DNA of 64,000 nt. It comes from CAVQAH01 sp963784195 (GTDB lineage Bacteria; Acidobacteriota; Vicinamibacteria; Vicinamibacterales; 2-12-FULL-66-21). Below are positions 45,081-54,187 of the stretch, in pieces. Numbering within the stretch: position 1 is the first letter of the stretch; every line of letters begins with the position of its first letter. Where the stretch lies: the NCBI GenBank assembly GCA_963784195.1, contig CAWARA010000018.1, forward strand, positions 62,001 through 126,000. The letters run 5' to 3'. The translations under genes were made by a program, and so were the position numbers. Below the pieces are notes generated by a model. That model worked only from the letters and a program-made list of their open reading frames with translations, ran no database searches and had not been told where the DNA came from.

Positions 45081-46100
45081 ATGGGCTTACGCGAGGATCG
45101 CGCACCGGTTTGGGCGATCTGGCTGCTCATCGCATTCGGAGCAGTCCAGCCACTCATTTGGACGCACGTCAGCACCGCCGTCCAGCGGCGCGCCGTTTTC
45201 ATCCCGATCCTCATTGTCTGGATTACGCTGCTCGTGCTGGCCGCGCTTGCCACGCGCCGCATCGACTGGCTCGTGCGCAGCCTCACCTCTGAAGAACAGG
45301 CGCATCGCGCCACGCTCAGCGAGGTCGAACAGCTCCAGACCCAGAACGCCATGCTCGAGATCGTGACGCGATCGGTGGACGTCCCGCTGGCGTTCCAGGA
45401 GCTGGCGTCACGAATCGCGAGGCTGGTGCCGTGCGACCGTGTGGGCCTGGCGCTGCTCGCCGAAGACGGCAAGGAATTTCAGACCTACACCGCGCGCGTT
45501 CAGAACGACGACGGTCCACGGCGCGCCCGGCCGGAGGTCGTGTTCAAGGTCGAGCGAACGATGATCGGGGGGGTCGTGCGTTCCCGAGAGCCACTCATCG
45601 TCGAGGACATGAATACCGCGGCGCCGGACTACCTCGACGCGAACGTAGTCGTCACCGCCGGCTTTCGCTCGGCTCTGATCATTCCGCTGGTTTCGAACGA
45701 ACGCGCCGTCGGAACGCTCAACCTCGTTGGAAGAAAGCCGGGACTCTTCGAGCGCCGGCACGTCGAGCCGCTGCAGGCCATCGCCGAGATCCTCGCGGTG
45801 ACATGGGTAGCGCAGCAGCTTCAGCAGACCGTCGGCAAGTACCGGATGGCGGAGGTGATGTCCGAAGCGACGCTGGCGATCGCGGCCGAAATCAACAGTG
45901 CCCTGCAAACGATCGTCGGTCACTGCGACATCATGCTGCACACGAGCGAAGACGCCGGCATCAAGCGGGACGTCTCGACGATTTCCCGGCAGGCACAGCG
46001 AATCGGCGATGCCCTGGAGAAGATGCGGAAGCAGGTCCGCGAGAGCCGGGATCGGGCCAGGCACGGCAGCCTGGCGCCGGGAACCGAGGACATCACCTAG
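45081..46100 (+). CDS. Membrane GAF-domain protein with degenerate histidine kinase dimerisation region
   Basis: 339 residues. Two TM helices (IWLLIAFGAVQPLIW and VFIPILIVWITLLVLAALA), a short coiled coil, then a GAF domain (about 90-235; LAFQELASRIARLVPCDRVGL, FRSALIIPLVSNERAVGTLNL). The end (TLAIAAEINSALQTIVGHCD) resembles a HisKA helix, but the phosphoacceptor histidine of HEINxxL is alanine (AAEINSAL), and no ATP-binding domain follows. It lies 6 bases after the molybdoenzyme gene. Perhaps a redox or ligand sensor that acts through protein contacts. Confidence 0.7.
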   Translation: MGLREDRAPVWAIWLLIAFGAVQPLIWTHVSTAVQRRAVFIPILIVWITLLVLAALATRRIDWLVRSLTSEEQAHRATLSEVEQLQTQNAMLEIVTRSVDVPLAFQELASRIARLVPCDRVGLALLAEDGKEFQTYTARVQNDDGPRRARPEVVFKVERTMIGGVVRSREPLIVEDMNTAAPDYLDANVVVTAGFRSALIIPLVSNERAVGTLNLVGRKPGLFERRHVEPLQAIAEILAVTWVAQQLQQTVGKYRMAEVMSEATLAIAAEINSALQTIVGHCDIMLHTSEDAGIKRDVSTISRQAQRIGDALEKMRKQVRESRDRARHGSLAPGTEDIT

Positions 46101-46119
46101 TGGCCTGTCGCTAGCGCCG

Positions 46120-46425
46120 TCACAGACCCGCTGCGCGAAACGACAGGACCAGCGACGCGCTGAGCAGCAACACGACCGTCAGCGTCGCCCCCACGAAGAA
46201 CCAGTCACGCATCCGGATCGCCTCGAGGAACGACACCGCCACGCGCAGCATCGGCGTGGCGAGCAGTGCGATCAACCCGACGTCGAGCAGCCGCGTGGTG
46301 TGACGTCCAGCCAGCCAGAGCGCGAGGCCCGCGGCCAGCGAGATCGCGCTGAGCGTGACGCCTGCGAGCATCAAACGCGCCAGAATGCTCTCGAGCGTTG
46401 ATATCCCGGCCTGGTCGTTCTTCAC
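46120..46425 (-). CDS. DUF1634-like small membrane protein
   Basis: 101 residues from GTG 46425, which overlaps the TauE stop as GTGA. Three TM helices (LMLAGVTLSAISLAAGLALWL; LLDVGLIALLATPMLRVAV; FFVGATLTVVLLLSASLVLS). Proteins of this type commonly sit next to TauE/SafE exporters. Presumed partner of the exporter. The much longer open frame through 47193 is an antiframe of tauE and is not used. Confidence 0.8.
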   Translation of the reverse strand: MKNDQAGISTLESILARLMLAGVTLSAISLAAGLALWLAGRHTTRLLDVGLIALLATPMLRVAVSFLEAIRMRDWFFVGATLTVVLLLSASLVLSFRAAGL

Positions 46426-47249
46426 AGTGCCTTCATCAGATACGTGATCGACACGAACCCCAGCACCGCCGCCATCAGCAGCTTCAGCCACTTGGCTCGC
46501 GCCCGCTCGCCGAACCAGAATCCGGCGCGCGATCCGGCGAGGACGCCGAGCACCGCTGCGGCCGCCATCGGCGCCGAGACGTTGCCGCGGGCATAGTAGA
46601 GGGGCGCGGATGCGACCGCCGTGACGCCGATCATCACCGCGCTCGTCGCCGCTGCCGCGCGGAGCGGCACGCCGCACCAGGTGTTGAGCGCGGGAACCTG
46701 CAGAATGCCGCCGCCGATGCCGAGCGATCCCGACACGAATCCCGCAACAGCCGAAACGCTCATCGCGGTGGGAATGCGCCGAGTTCGATAGACGACCTCG
46801 CGACCGCTCTCGTCTTCGTAAAACCGTCCGCCGAACGGACCGGGATCGATCGATGAATCGAGGATGACATTCCGCTTGTCGAGCCTGGACAACATCAGGA
46901 TCGCGATCACAGCGGTCACGAATGAAAACATCATGAACAGCGCGCGGTCTGGCATCTTCACGACGAAGATGGCGCCCAGCAACCCTCCGCCCGATGCGGC
47001 TACCTGCAGAAGCATCCCGAGCCGCAGGTTGACGAGCCGTCGTCCGGCAGACCCGGCTGAGACGATGCTGGACGTCGCGATCACCGTCATCAGGCTGACT
47101 CCGGAGGCGACATTCAACGGGACACCAACCACAAACTGCAGGAACGGCACGAGAAACACGCCGCCGCCAATTCCGAGCAGTGCACCGAGACACCCGGCGA
47201 CGGCCCCGGCGAGTACGACCATGGCGATGGTGGTGGAGGTGATCAGCAA
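46422..47249 (-). CDS. TauE/SafE-family sulfite or sulfonate exporter
   Basis: 275 residues, about eight TM helices in two repeats, each with a glycine-rich signature: GALLGIGGGVFLVPFLQFVV near the start and GSLGIGGGILQVPALNTWCGVP in the middle. It reads away from the persulfide dioxygenase gene. Probably expels sulfite or other sulfur oxyanions made by the neighbouring enzymes. Confidence 0.9.
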   Translation of the reverse strand: MLITSTTIAMVVLAGAVAGCLGALLGIGGGVFLVPFLQFVVGVPLNVASGVSLMTVIATSSIVSAGSAGRRLVNLRLGMLLQVAASGGGLLGAIFVVKMPDRALFMMFSFVTAVIAILMLSRLDKRNVILDSSIDPGPFGGRFYEDESGREVVYRTRRIPTAMSVSAVAGFVSGSLGIGGGILQVPALNTWCGVPLRAAAATSAVMIGVTAVASAPLYYARGNVSAPMAAAAVLGVLAGSRAGFWFGERARAKWLKLLMAAVLGFVSITYLMKAL

Positions 47250-47259
47250 AACGGGGCGG

Positions 47260-47268
47260 TGTTATGAT
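47260..47268 (+). promoter_or_regulatory. Extended -10 promoter of the persulfide dioxygenase gene
   Basis: TGTTATGAT is an extended -10 box. The in-frame ATG at 47264 lies inside it, which supports ATG 47303 as the start, with a leader of about 28 bases. Confidence 0.5.
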
Positions 47269-47302
47269 TCGAGCGATCCGGGATTGGGCCGGATTCTATC
47301 CC

Positions 47303-48692
47303 ATGTTTCAGCGATTCTTCGACGAGGGCCTCGCGCAGGCATCGTACCTCATCGCCTGTCCTCGGACGCGCGAAGCGGCTGTCGTCGATCCGCGGCGCGA
47401 CATCGACATTTACGTCGCCGCCGCCCGTCAGCAGGGCCTGACCGTCGCCTACGCCATCGAGACGCACGTGCACGCCGATTTCGTGTCGGGCGCCCGCGAA
47501 CTCGCGCAAATCGGCGCGCGAGTGATCGCCGGTCCTGGCGCCCGGCTGGCGTATGCGCATCACGAGGCGCAGGACGGCGAGCGCATCGCGCTCGGCGATG
47601 TCAGTCTCGAGTTCCTCCACACACCGGGACACACGCCGGAGCACATTTCGGTTCTCGTGCGAGAGCCGAATGAGCCAGCCCGTCTGCTCTCTGGAGACAT
47701 GCTGTTCGTCGGCGGTGTGGGCCGGCCGGATCTGCTCGGCGACGATCAGGCGCGACAACTCGCGGAACAGCTCTTCGATTCGCTCTATGAGAGGACCCTC
47801 TCGCTCGACGATGCGACCGAGGTGCACCCCGGGCATGGTGCAGGCTCACTCTGCGGCACGGGAATTGGCAAGGAACCATCCTCGACGATCGGTCAGGAAC
47901 GGCGTGTCAATCCGATGCTGCAGTACGCCTCGAAGGACGAATTCGTGAAAGCTGTCCTTGGAGACCTCCCGGATACGCCTCCGTATTTCGCGCGGATGAA
48001 ACGCCTCAACCAGCGCGGACCCGCGGTGCTCAACCTCAGCCGCTCCTGTCGAGGCGCCGGGTGTGATCTCCCCGCTCGAAGCGTTCGCGGTATCGAAGAA
48101 CGGCGGCGTCGTGGTGGATATGCGGGCCGCCGAACATTTCGGCAAAGGCCATCCTACCGGCGCCCTGAACATCGCTTACGGATCCAAAGTCGGCTACTGG
48201 GCCGGATGGGTGGTCCCGCCTGATGTGCAGATCGTCCTCTTGACTGACCGGACGGCGGAGCCGGCACGTCAGCAGCAGACGGCTGAAGTTCGGCGCCAGC
48301 TGTTACGAGTCGGTTTCGACGCCGTCACCGGCGTCGTCGATGGCGGGTTCGATGCCTGGCATTCGATCGGCCTTCCGGTCTCGCAGATCACGCAGATGAC
48401 CGCTGCGGAGTTGAACGCCCGGCTGGACGCCTCCGATCGGCCGCAGGTCGTCGATGTGAGGACGAAGCGAGAGTGGCAGAGCGGACACATCGATGGCGCC
48501 CTCAGTGTGCCGGTCGGCGAGGTCGTGCAGCGCGCCGCTGACCTGCCCCGCAACGCGCCGATCGCGGTCATCTGCGAAGGCGGTTTCCGCTCCAGTCTCG
48601 CTTCGAGCCTCCTGGAGCGGGCCGGCGTGAGCGAGATTCTCAACGTAACTGGCGGAATGGCCGCATTGCGCGCGCTGGAGCTCACACGATGA
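47303..48692 (+). CDS. MBL-fold persulfide dioxygenase fused to two rhodanese domains, one frameshift
   Basis: About 463 residues. Metallo-beta-lactamase fold of the ETHE1 type: metal ligands in IETHVHADFVSGA, HTPGHTPEHISV, LLSGDMLFVGGVGRPDL and VHPGHGAGSLCG. The frame breaks near 48044; the restored linker is LSRPVEAPGVISPLEAF. Two rhodanese domains follow. The first (VVVDMRAAEHFGKGHPTGAL) lacks a clear active-site cysteine; the second (VVDVRTKREWQSGHIDGAL) has CEGGFRSS with the catalytic cysteine. It oxidises glutathione- or protein-bound persulfide sulfur to sulfite and moves sulfane sulfur. The stop overlaps the cysteine dioxygenase start (ATGA). Confidence 0.88.
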
Positions 48693-49261
48693 CGCAGGCA
48701 GTTTCTTCCGAGTTCGAATCGCTGAAAGGGAAACTGGACGCAGCGGTCGGGGCGCCGGACGTGACGACGATCGCGCATCAGATCAAGGCGGCGTTGCAGG
48801 ACGTGCTCCGGCGTCAAGGCCTTTCGCTGCCCGAGCGCTTTCACACGTCACTGCCCGATACATACGCCCGCCGTCTGCTCCATCGAGACCCCGACGGCCG
48901 CTACACGGTCGTCGTCATGACGTGGGGCCCGGGACAGAAAACCGCTCTCCACGATCACGCGGGGATCTGGTGCGTCGAATGTGTCGTCGACGGCGAGATG
49001 GAGATCACGCAGTACGATCTGATCTCCGACGATGGCGGGAATTACCGGTTCACCAGGCAGAATTGCGTCGCGGCGAGTCGCGGCGCTGCGGGATGCCTGA
49101 TCCCGCCTTTCGAGTATCACACGCTCGCCAACGCGCGGCCCGACCGAAGCTCCATCACCATGCACGTGTACGGCGGTGATATGGACCACTGTCACGTGTT
49201 CGAGCCCAGCGGAGACGGGCTGTACCGGCGAGTTACGCGGGCGCTCTCCTACACTGAGTAA
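48689..49261 (+). CDS. Cysteine dioxygenase, type I
   Basis: 190 residues. Cupin motif 1 with iron ligands in GQKTALHDHAGIWCVECVVDGEM; the third histidine is in EYHTLANA; ITMHVYGGDMDHCHVF closes the barrel. It converts cysteine to cysteine sulfinate, a source of sulfite. It is translationally coupled to the persulfide dioxygenase, so both sulfite-yielding reactions are co-expressed. Confidence 0.92.
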   Translation: MTQAVSSEFESLKGKLDAAVGAPDVTTIAHQIKAALQDVLRRQGLSLPERFHTSLPDTYARRLLHRDPDGRYTVVVMTWGPGQKTALHDHAGIWCVECVVDGEMEITQYDLISDDGGNYRFTRQNCVAASRGAAGCLIPPFEYHTLANARPDRSSITMHVYGGDMDHCHVFEPSGDGLYRRVTRALSYTE

Positions 49262-49310
49262 GCGCGCGCCGCGCCTCATCTGATTCCGCTTCAGCCAGGC
49301 CTCGGCTGAA

Positions 49311-49337
49311 TTGCGCCAAACCCTTGCAGGGTAGAAT
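49311..49337 (+). promoter_or_regulatory. Possible promoter of the Ser/Thr kinase gene
   Basis: TTGCGC (49311-49316) and TAGAAT (49332-49337) are separated by 15 bases, a little short. The leader would be about 30 bases. Confidence 0.35.
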
Positions 49338-49373
49338 GAGATCAGGCTCTCAACCTGCCGTCCCCGTTTGACC

Positions 49374-51662
49374 ATGTCCCTGTCCGCCGGTAGCCGGCTC
49401 GCCCAGTACGAAATCGTCGAACCGATCGGTTCCGGCGGCATGGGCGTCGTGTATCGCGGCCGTGATTCCCGGCTCGGCCGTGACGTGGCGCTGAAGGTCA
49501 TGGCCGCGCACATTGCCGCGGACCCCGAGATGCGCCGCCGTTTCGAGACCGAGGCGCGCGCGGTTGCTGCGCTCTCGCATCCAAATATCCGTTCGATTCA
49601 CGAGCTGGCAGTCATCGATGGTGTGCCCGTTGCGGTGATGGAGCTGCTCGAAGGCGAGACACTGCGCATGCGCCTGAAGCGCGGGGCGCTGACGTGGCGG
49701 GAATCGGTAGAGACTGCGGCGGCAATCGCCGACGGCCTGAGTGCCGCGCACACGCGGGGAATCGTTCACCGCGACCTCAAGCCGGAGAACGTCTTCCTGA
49801 CGACCGACGGCGGCGTGAAGATCCTCGACTTCGGTCTCGCGCTGCAACGCCTCGATCAGCCGTCGTCGGAAGGGCCGACGGTCGCCGCCACGGCGCAGGG
49901 GGTCGTGCTCGGAACCTTCGGCTACATGTCGCCGGAACAGGTGACCGGCGAGCGCGTCGACGCCCGTTCGGACATCTTCGCGCTCGGCTGCGTGCTGTAC
50001 GAGATGATGTCGGGACGCGCGTTGTTCACTGGCAGCACGCCTCAGGAAATCATCGCACGCCTGCTGCACGACAGCGTTCCGGAACTGGTGGCCTTCGACC
50101 CGCTCGCGCCGGCGGAGCTGCGTCCGATCCTCTCGCGCTGCGTCGACCGCGGTCCGACGCGCCGTTTCGAATCGGCCCAGGACGTGGCGATGGCGCTGCG
50201 CGCGTTGCTGACGGGATCCGCGGCCGTCGGCACAGCCGGTTCGAAACGACGCGCGGCCCGTGGCAAATCGCTGGCCGTGTTGCCGTTCGTCAATGCCGGC
50301 ACCGATCCGGCCACCGAGTATTTGATCGACGGCATCACCGAAAGCATCATCAACAGCCTGTCGCAGCTCGGTGGCCTGCGTGTCGTGCCCAGAAGCCTCG
50401 TCTTTCGATACAAGGGTCTGCAAGCCGATCCGTCGACAGTTGGCCTTGCACTCAATGCGCGGACGATCCTGACGGGCCGGGTGCTCCAGCAGGGAGAGTT
50501 CCTCAACATCCAGGCCGAGCTCGTCGACACGTCAACCGAATCGCAGCTGTGGGGTGAACAGTTCCGCCAGCGGATCTCCGAGTTGATGGTCGTTCAACAG
50601 GAGATTGCCTGGCAGATCTCCGAAGCGCTCAGGCTCAAACTGACGGGCCACCAGAAAACGAAGCTCCGCAAGAAACCGACGGTCGATCCCGACGCGTACC
50701 AGGACTACCTTCGCGGCCGGTATCACTGGAACAACTGGAGCCCCGACGGCTTCAAGCGCGCGCTGGAGTGCTTCGAGCGCGCGATCGGTCGCGATCCCCT
50801 GTACGCGCTGGCATATGCGGGCCTCGCCGACACGCTCGGATCGATGGCCTACTATGGCTTCATCGCTCCCGAGGACGGGTTTCCGCGCGCCAAGGCGGCC
50901 GCGACGCGGGCCATCGAGCTCGATCCTGACGTCCCTGATGCGCATTCGTCGCTGGCGCTCAGCCTGCTGTTCTGGGACCACGACTGGGCAGGGGCAGAAC
51001 GCGAGTTCAAGGCCGCGATCTCGCTCAACCCGCAGCTGGCGATCCCGCACGCGCTCTACTCAATCTACCTGATGGCCGTCGGCCGCTTCGATGAAGCGAT
51101 CGACGAAGGCCGCCAGGCGCAGCGGCTGGATCCGCTGTCGCTCCTGACCAACATGACCGTCTGCTGGGCGCTGCATTTCGCCAGGCGGACGGAAGAAGTG
51201 ATGCGCGAAGTGCGACGCGCGCGCGAATTGGCGCCCACATATCAGGATGCGTCCATCATCCTGATGAATGCGTATGAGGATCTCGGGCGTTTCGAGGATG
51301 CCGCGCGTGTGTGCAGCGACCCGGTGTGTTTCGGCGTCAAGGCCGATGCGAACCAGCTGATCGAGGCCTATCGCACCGGCGGTCCCGAAGCCTACTGGAG
51401 GAAGCGGCTCGAGGTGCTCGACTCCGCGCCCGATCGATCGGGACTCCGCGACTTTGGATATGCCGTGATCTACGCGCGGCTGGGCGAGGCTGACAAAGCC
51501 ATCGATCACCTCGAGCGCATGGTCGATATGAAGGCTGGCGGCGCTGTGTTCATCGCGGTGGATCCGTATGTCAAACGGTTCAGCGACCACCCGCGATTCA
51601 AGCGGCTGATGGAGCGGGTGGGGACGCCCACGGTTTCAGCACCGCATACAGTGCAGACATGA
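49374..51662 (+). CDS. Ser/Thr protein kinase with TolB-like and TPR regions
   Basis: 762 residues from ATG 49374. The kinase domain (about 10-270) is complete: IGSGGMGVVYRGRD, lysine in VALKVMAAH, catalytic loop VHRDLKPENVFL, DFGLA and GYMSPEQVTGERVDARSDI. A basic linker then leads to a TolB-like/cyclase-associated region (about 295-425; KSLAVLPFVNAGTDPATEYL and GITESIINSLSQLGGLRVV). TPR-type repeats (about 440-750; ALECFERAIGRDPLYALAYA and others) complete it. No TM helix is seen, unlike most PknB types. The 3' end overlaps the convergent panE by 65 bases. Confidence 0.92.
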   Translation: MSLSAGSRLAQYEIVEPIGSGGMGVVYRGRDSRLGRDVALKVMAAHIAADPEMRRRFETEARAVAALSHPNIRSIHELAVIDGVPVAVMELLEGETLRMRLKRGALTWRESVETAAAIADGLSAAHTRGIVHRDLKPENVFLTTDGGVKILDFGLALQRLDQPSSEGPTVAATAQGVVLGTFGYMSPEQVTGERVDARSDIFALGCVLYEMMSGRALFTGSTPQEIIARLLHDSVPELVAFDPLAPAELRPILSRCVDRGPTRRFESAQDVAMALRALLTGSAAVGTAGSKRRAARGKSLAVLPFVNAGTDPATEYLIDGITESIINSLSQLGGLRVVPRSLVFRYKGLQADPSTVGLALNARTILTGRVLQQGEFLNIQAELVDTSTESQLWGEQFRQRISELMVVQQEIAWQISEALRLKLTGHQKTKLRKKPTVDPDAYQDYLRGRYHWNNWSPDGFKRALECFERAIGRDPLYALAYAGLADTLGSMAYYGFIAPEDGFPRAKAAATRAIELDPDVPDAHSSLALSLLFWDHDWAGAEREFKAAISLNPQLAIPHALYSIYLMAVGRFDEAIDEGRQAQRLDPLSLLTNMTVCWALHFARRTEEVMREVRRARELAPTYQDASIILMNAYEDLGRFEDAARVCSDPVCFGVKADANQLIEAYRTGGPEAYWRKRLEVLDSAPDRSGLRDFGYAVIYARLGEADKAIDHLERMVDMKAGGAVFIAVDPYVKRFSDHPRFKRLMERVGTPTVSAPHTVQT

Positions 51663-52539
51663 TCGGCGCCTGAACGCCTGCCTTCGCCGCCCGGCGCACG
51701 ACGGCGCCGTGCAAGGCTTCCACCTCGATGCGCTTGCCCTGCGACAGATCGATCAGCAGCGATGAGCGCATCGTTCCAGGAATCGCATCTACATACGCCT
51801 TGATGCGCTCGATCACATCGGGCGCGACAGGCACGCCCTCGGCGCGCGCCACACGCTCGACTTCGCGACATGCTTCGAGAAACTGCGTGCGGATGAACGG
51901 ATCGGCCCACACCGGACCGATCGGCAGGCGCGTCCCTCCCGTGAAGCCGGCAAGCGACACCAGGAAGATGAACTTCTCCCAGATGGGCACGCGGCCGTCC
52001 TCGACCGCTTCGGCCTGAATGTCTGCACCAGCCAGCGCATCATGTATCTGGCGAACGCGCTCGCTCATACGTGGCAGCTGACCGAAGACTTCTCCGAAGA
52101 CGATGCGGCGGTGCGCGCCGGTCTGCTCGATCAGACCGGGGCCGCTCAGAGCGGTCGCGATGTAGGTGGTGCCGCCGATGACGGGCCGTTCGCCGGCCAC
52201 GGCAGCGACCTCGGTGACGCTGTCGACACCGTTCTGCACCGTCAGGACCGACGTCTGCTCGCCAATCATCGGCGTCAGCATCGGCAGCGCGGAGGCGTTG
52301 TCGTAGGTCTTGACCGCGTATAACACGACATCGACCGGTCCGACCCTGGTGGTGTCTTCTTCGGCCGGCGCCCGAACCGTGAAATCGCCAAGCACCGGGC
52401 TGCGAATCTCGAGTCCGCGTGCGCGGATGGCGGCGAGGTGCGCGCCGCGCGCGATGAACGTCACGTCGTGCCCGGCTCGCGCGAGCTTCGCGCCGTAATA
52501 GCCCCCCACGGCACCCGAACCAAGAACTGCGATTTTCAT
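51598..52539 (-). CDS. panE: 2-dehydropantoate 2-reductase
   Basis: 313 residues from ATG 52539. NADP-binding GSGAVGGYYGAKLARAGHDV, VVLYAVKTYDNASAL, TVQNGVDSVTEVA and the catalytic lysine segment VPIWEKFIFLVSLAGFTG, with SLLIDLSQGKRIEVEALHGAV near the end. It reduces ketopantoate in pantothenate synthesis; related ketoacid reductases share the pattern. Start overlaps the permease stop as ATGA. A longer in-frame extension up to 53244 is antisense to nothing useful and is not used. Confidence 0.9.
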   Translation of the reverse strand: MKIAVLGSGAVGGYYGAKLARAGHDVTFIARGAHLAAIRARGLEIRSPVLGDFTVRAPAEEDTTRVGPVDVVLYAVKTYDNASALPMLTPMIGEQTSVLTVQNGVDSVTEVAAVAGERPVIGGTTYIATALSGPGLIEQTGAHRRIVFGEVFGQLPRMSERVRQIHDALAGADIQAEAVEDGRVPIWEKFIFLVSLAGFTGGTRLPIGPVWADPFIRTQFLEACREVERVARAEGVPVAPDVIERIKAYVDAIPGTMRSSLLIDLSQGKRIEVEALHGAVVRRAAKAGVQAPIMSALYAVLKPWASPPAPSAA

Positions 52540-53939
52540 GACACAGAAACCGACTGCCGCCGCCAATACCAGTACGCGGGAAGACCGAGCACGAGAAACC
52601 CGAGCCCGGCAAGTGATTCGAACGGCCGCTCGACGAGCGTGTTGAGCACGAACGCGCCGGAGCCCATCACGAACACGATAGGCACGACCGGATAGCCCCA
52701 CGTTCGGTAAGGCCTGGGATGATTGGGCATCTTCGAGCGGAGCCGGAACAGCGCGAGGCCGCAGGCGACGCTGAAGAGAATCGAGATGAACATGACGTAG
52801 GTAAACAGCTGCTCGTAGGTCCCCGACAGCGCCAGCAGCGCCGACCACGTCGTCAAGCCGACGATCGCCACGTGCGGCGTCCGGTAGCGCGGATGCACAC
52901 TGCGGGCGGCCGGAAGAAAGACGCCATCCGACGCCATGGCGAAGAGGAGCCGCGATCCGGCGAGAATAGCCGCGGCGTTGCAGCCGAAGGTCGAGAGCAC
53001 CACCGTCAGCGCGACGAACTGTGCGCCGCCTGGACCTGCGAGCGTCGTCGCGGCACGCTCGGCAATCCGCGTGACGCCCTTCATCTCGTCGATCGACAAC
53101 GCGAACAGATACGCGACGTTGACAACGAGATAGATCGTCGTGAGCGCGGCGATGCCGCCGACCAGGGCTCGCGGAACGTTGCGTTGCGGATCCTTGATCT
53201 CGCCAGCGGCATACGTCACGAAGTACCACGCCTCGTAGGTCCACAACACCGCGATCATCGCGATGCCGAACGATGCCACGGGCCGCGGCAGATCCGGCGG
53301 CACGACCGGGGTGAATTCAGGAACCACTCGCGCCGCGATGATCGCCATCACCGGCAGCGCTGCCAGCCCGGCGACCTTCGCCGCCGTCATGACCACGTTG
53401 ACGAGATTGCCGCTTCGAACACCGACGTAGTTGATCGCTCCGAGCGCAACGATCGCCCCAACCGCCGCCAGCTTGCTCGCGGTGAGCACGAACGGGCCGA
53501 AGGGTGTAGGCACGCTCAACAGCACGCCAGCTTGCGAGATCGCAGGAACGAAATAGCTCAGGTACTCGGCGAACCCGACGGCGACGGCCGCAATGCCCCC
53601 GCTGAGCACAACGAGCATCGCCACCCAGCCGTAGAGAAACGCTGGAAGGGGTCCGTACGCCTCGCGAAGAAAGACGTACACACCGCCGGACCGCGGAAAC
53701 ATCGCGCCCATCTCGGCATAAGTCAGACCGCCCGTGATCGCCAGCACCCCTCCAAGCGTCCAGGCCAGCAGCAGCAACGACGCTGACGGGATGACCGCCG
53801 CCATGCCGCCGGTTGTCAGGAAGATCCCGGAACCGATGACGCTGCCCACGACGAAGAGGATGGCGGAGCCGAGCCCGATGGCTCTTACCAGCTTCGCGTC
53901 TTGCCCGTTGTCTGCGACGGCTACGCCGGGTGCGTTCAC
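52536..53939 (-). CDS. APC-family amino acid permease
   Basis: 467 residues, 12 predicted TM helices. The APC signature is in TM1 (AILFVVGSVIGSGIFLTTGG), with YAEMGAMFPRSGGVYVFLRE after TM2. TM6 has MIAVLWTYEAWYFVTYAAGEI. It would import amino acids with protons or by exchange; substrate unknown. Upstream of panE and coupled to it. Confidence 0.92.
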   Translation of the reverse strand: MNAPGVAVADNGQDAKLVRAIGLGSAILFVVGSVIGSGIFLTTGGMAAVIPSASLLLLAWTLGGVLAITGGLTYAEMGAMFPRSGGVYVFLREAYGPLPAFLYGWVAMLVVLSGGIAAVAVGFAEYLSYFVPAISQAGVLLSVPTPFGPFVLTASKLAAVGAIVALGAINYVGVRSGNLVNVVMTAAKVAGLAALPVMAIIAARVVPEFTPVVPPDLPRPVASFGIAMIAVLWTYEAWYFVTYAAGEIKDPQRNVPRALVGGIAALTTIYLVVNVAYLFALSIDEMKGVTRIAERAATTLAGPGGAQFVALTVVLSTFGCNAAAILAGSRLLFAMASDGVFLPAARSVHPRYRTPHVAIVGLTTWSALLALSGTYEQLFTYVMFISILFSVACGLALFRLRSKMPNHPRPYRTWGYPVVPIVFVMGSGAFVLNTLVERPFESLAGLGFLVLGLPAYWYWRRQSVSVS

Positions 53940-54124
53940 GTATGTCCTTTCTTAGTGCTCGCGGGGCCCTCCGCCTCCGCGCGCCACAGTAATCCAGGCG
54001 GCTGCACTCCGTCGCTCGCTGCTCGGGCCGCAGGCCTGGTGGGCTCGCGCGCTCCACCCCGCTCGCGCTCGGGCCGCAGGCCTTCAGCGGCCGGAGCGGA
54101 GTCGAAATGTAACACGGTCCAACA

Positions 54125-54133
54125 TGCTAGAAT
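54125..54133 (+). promoter_or_regulatory. Extended -10 promoter of the amidohydrolase gene
   Basis: TGCTAGAAT fits the extended -10 form seen also before the response regulator, queF and persulfide dioxygenase genes. The leader would be about 47 bases; GCGGAGG precedes ATG 54188. Confidence 0.45.
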
Positions 54134-54187
54134 CACCGCTTCATCCTTGTGCGTCGGCGGAACGGCCCGCCCTCGCGCGGAGGTTTC

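Noticed and set aside
46426..47193. Upstream extension of the DUF1634 gene to 357 codons
   Set aside because: It lies over tauE in another frame; GTG 46425 with a GTGA overlap gives the correct small protein.
52540..53244. Upstream extension of panE to a 548-codon protein
   Set aside because: The extension lies over the APC permease in another frame, and ATG 52539 gives the canonical NADP-binding start.
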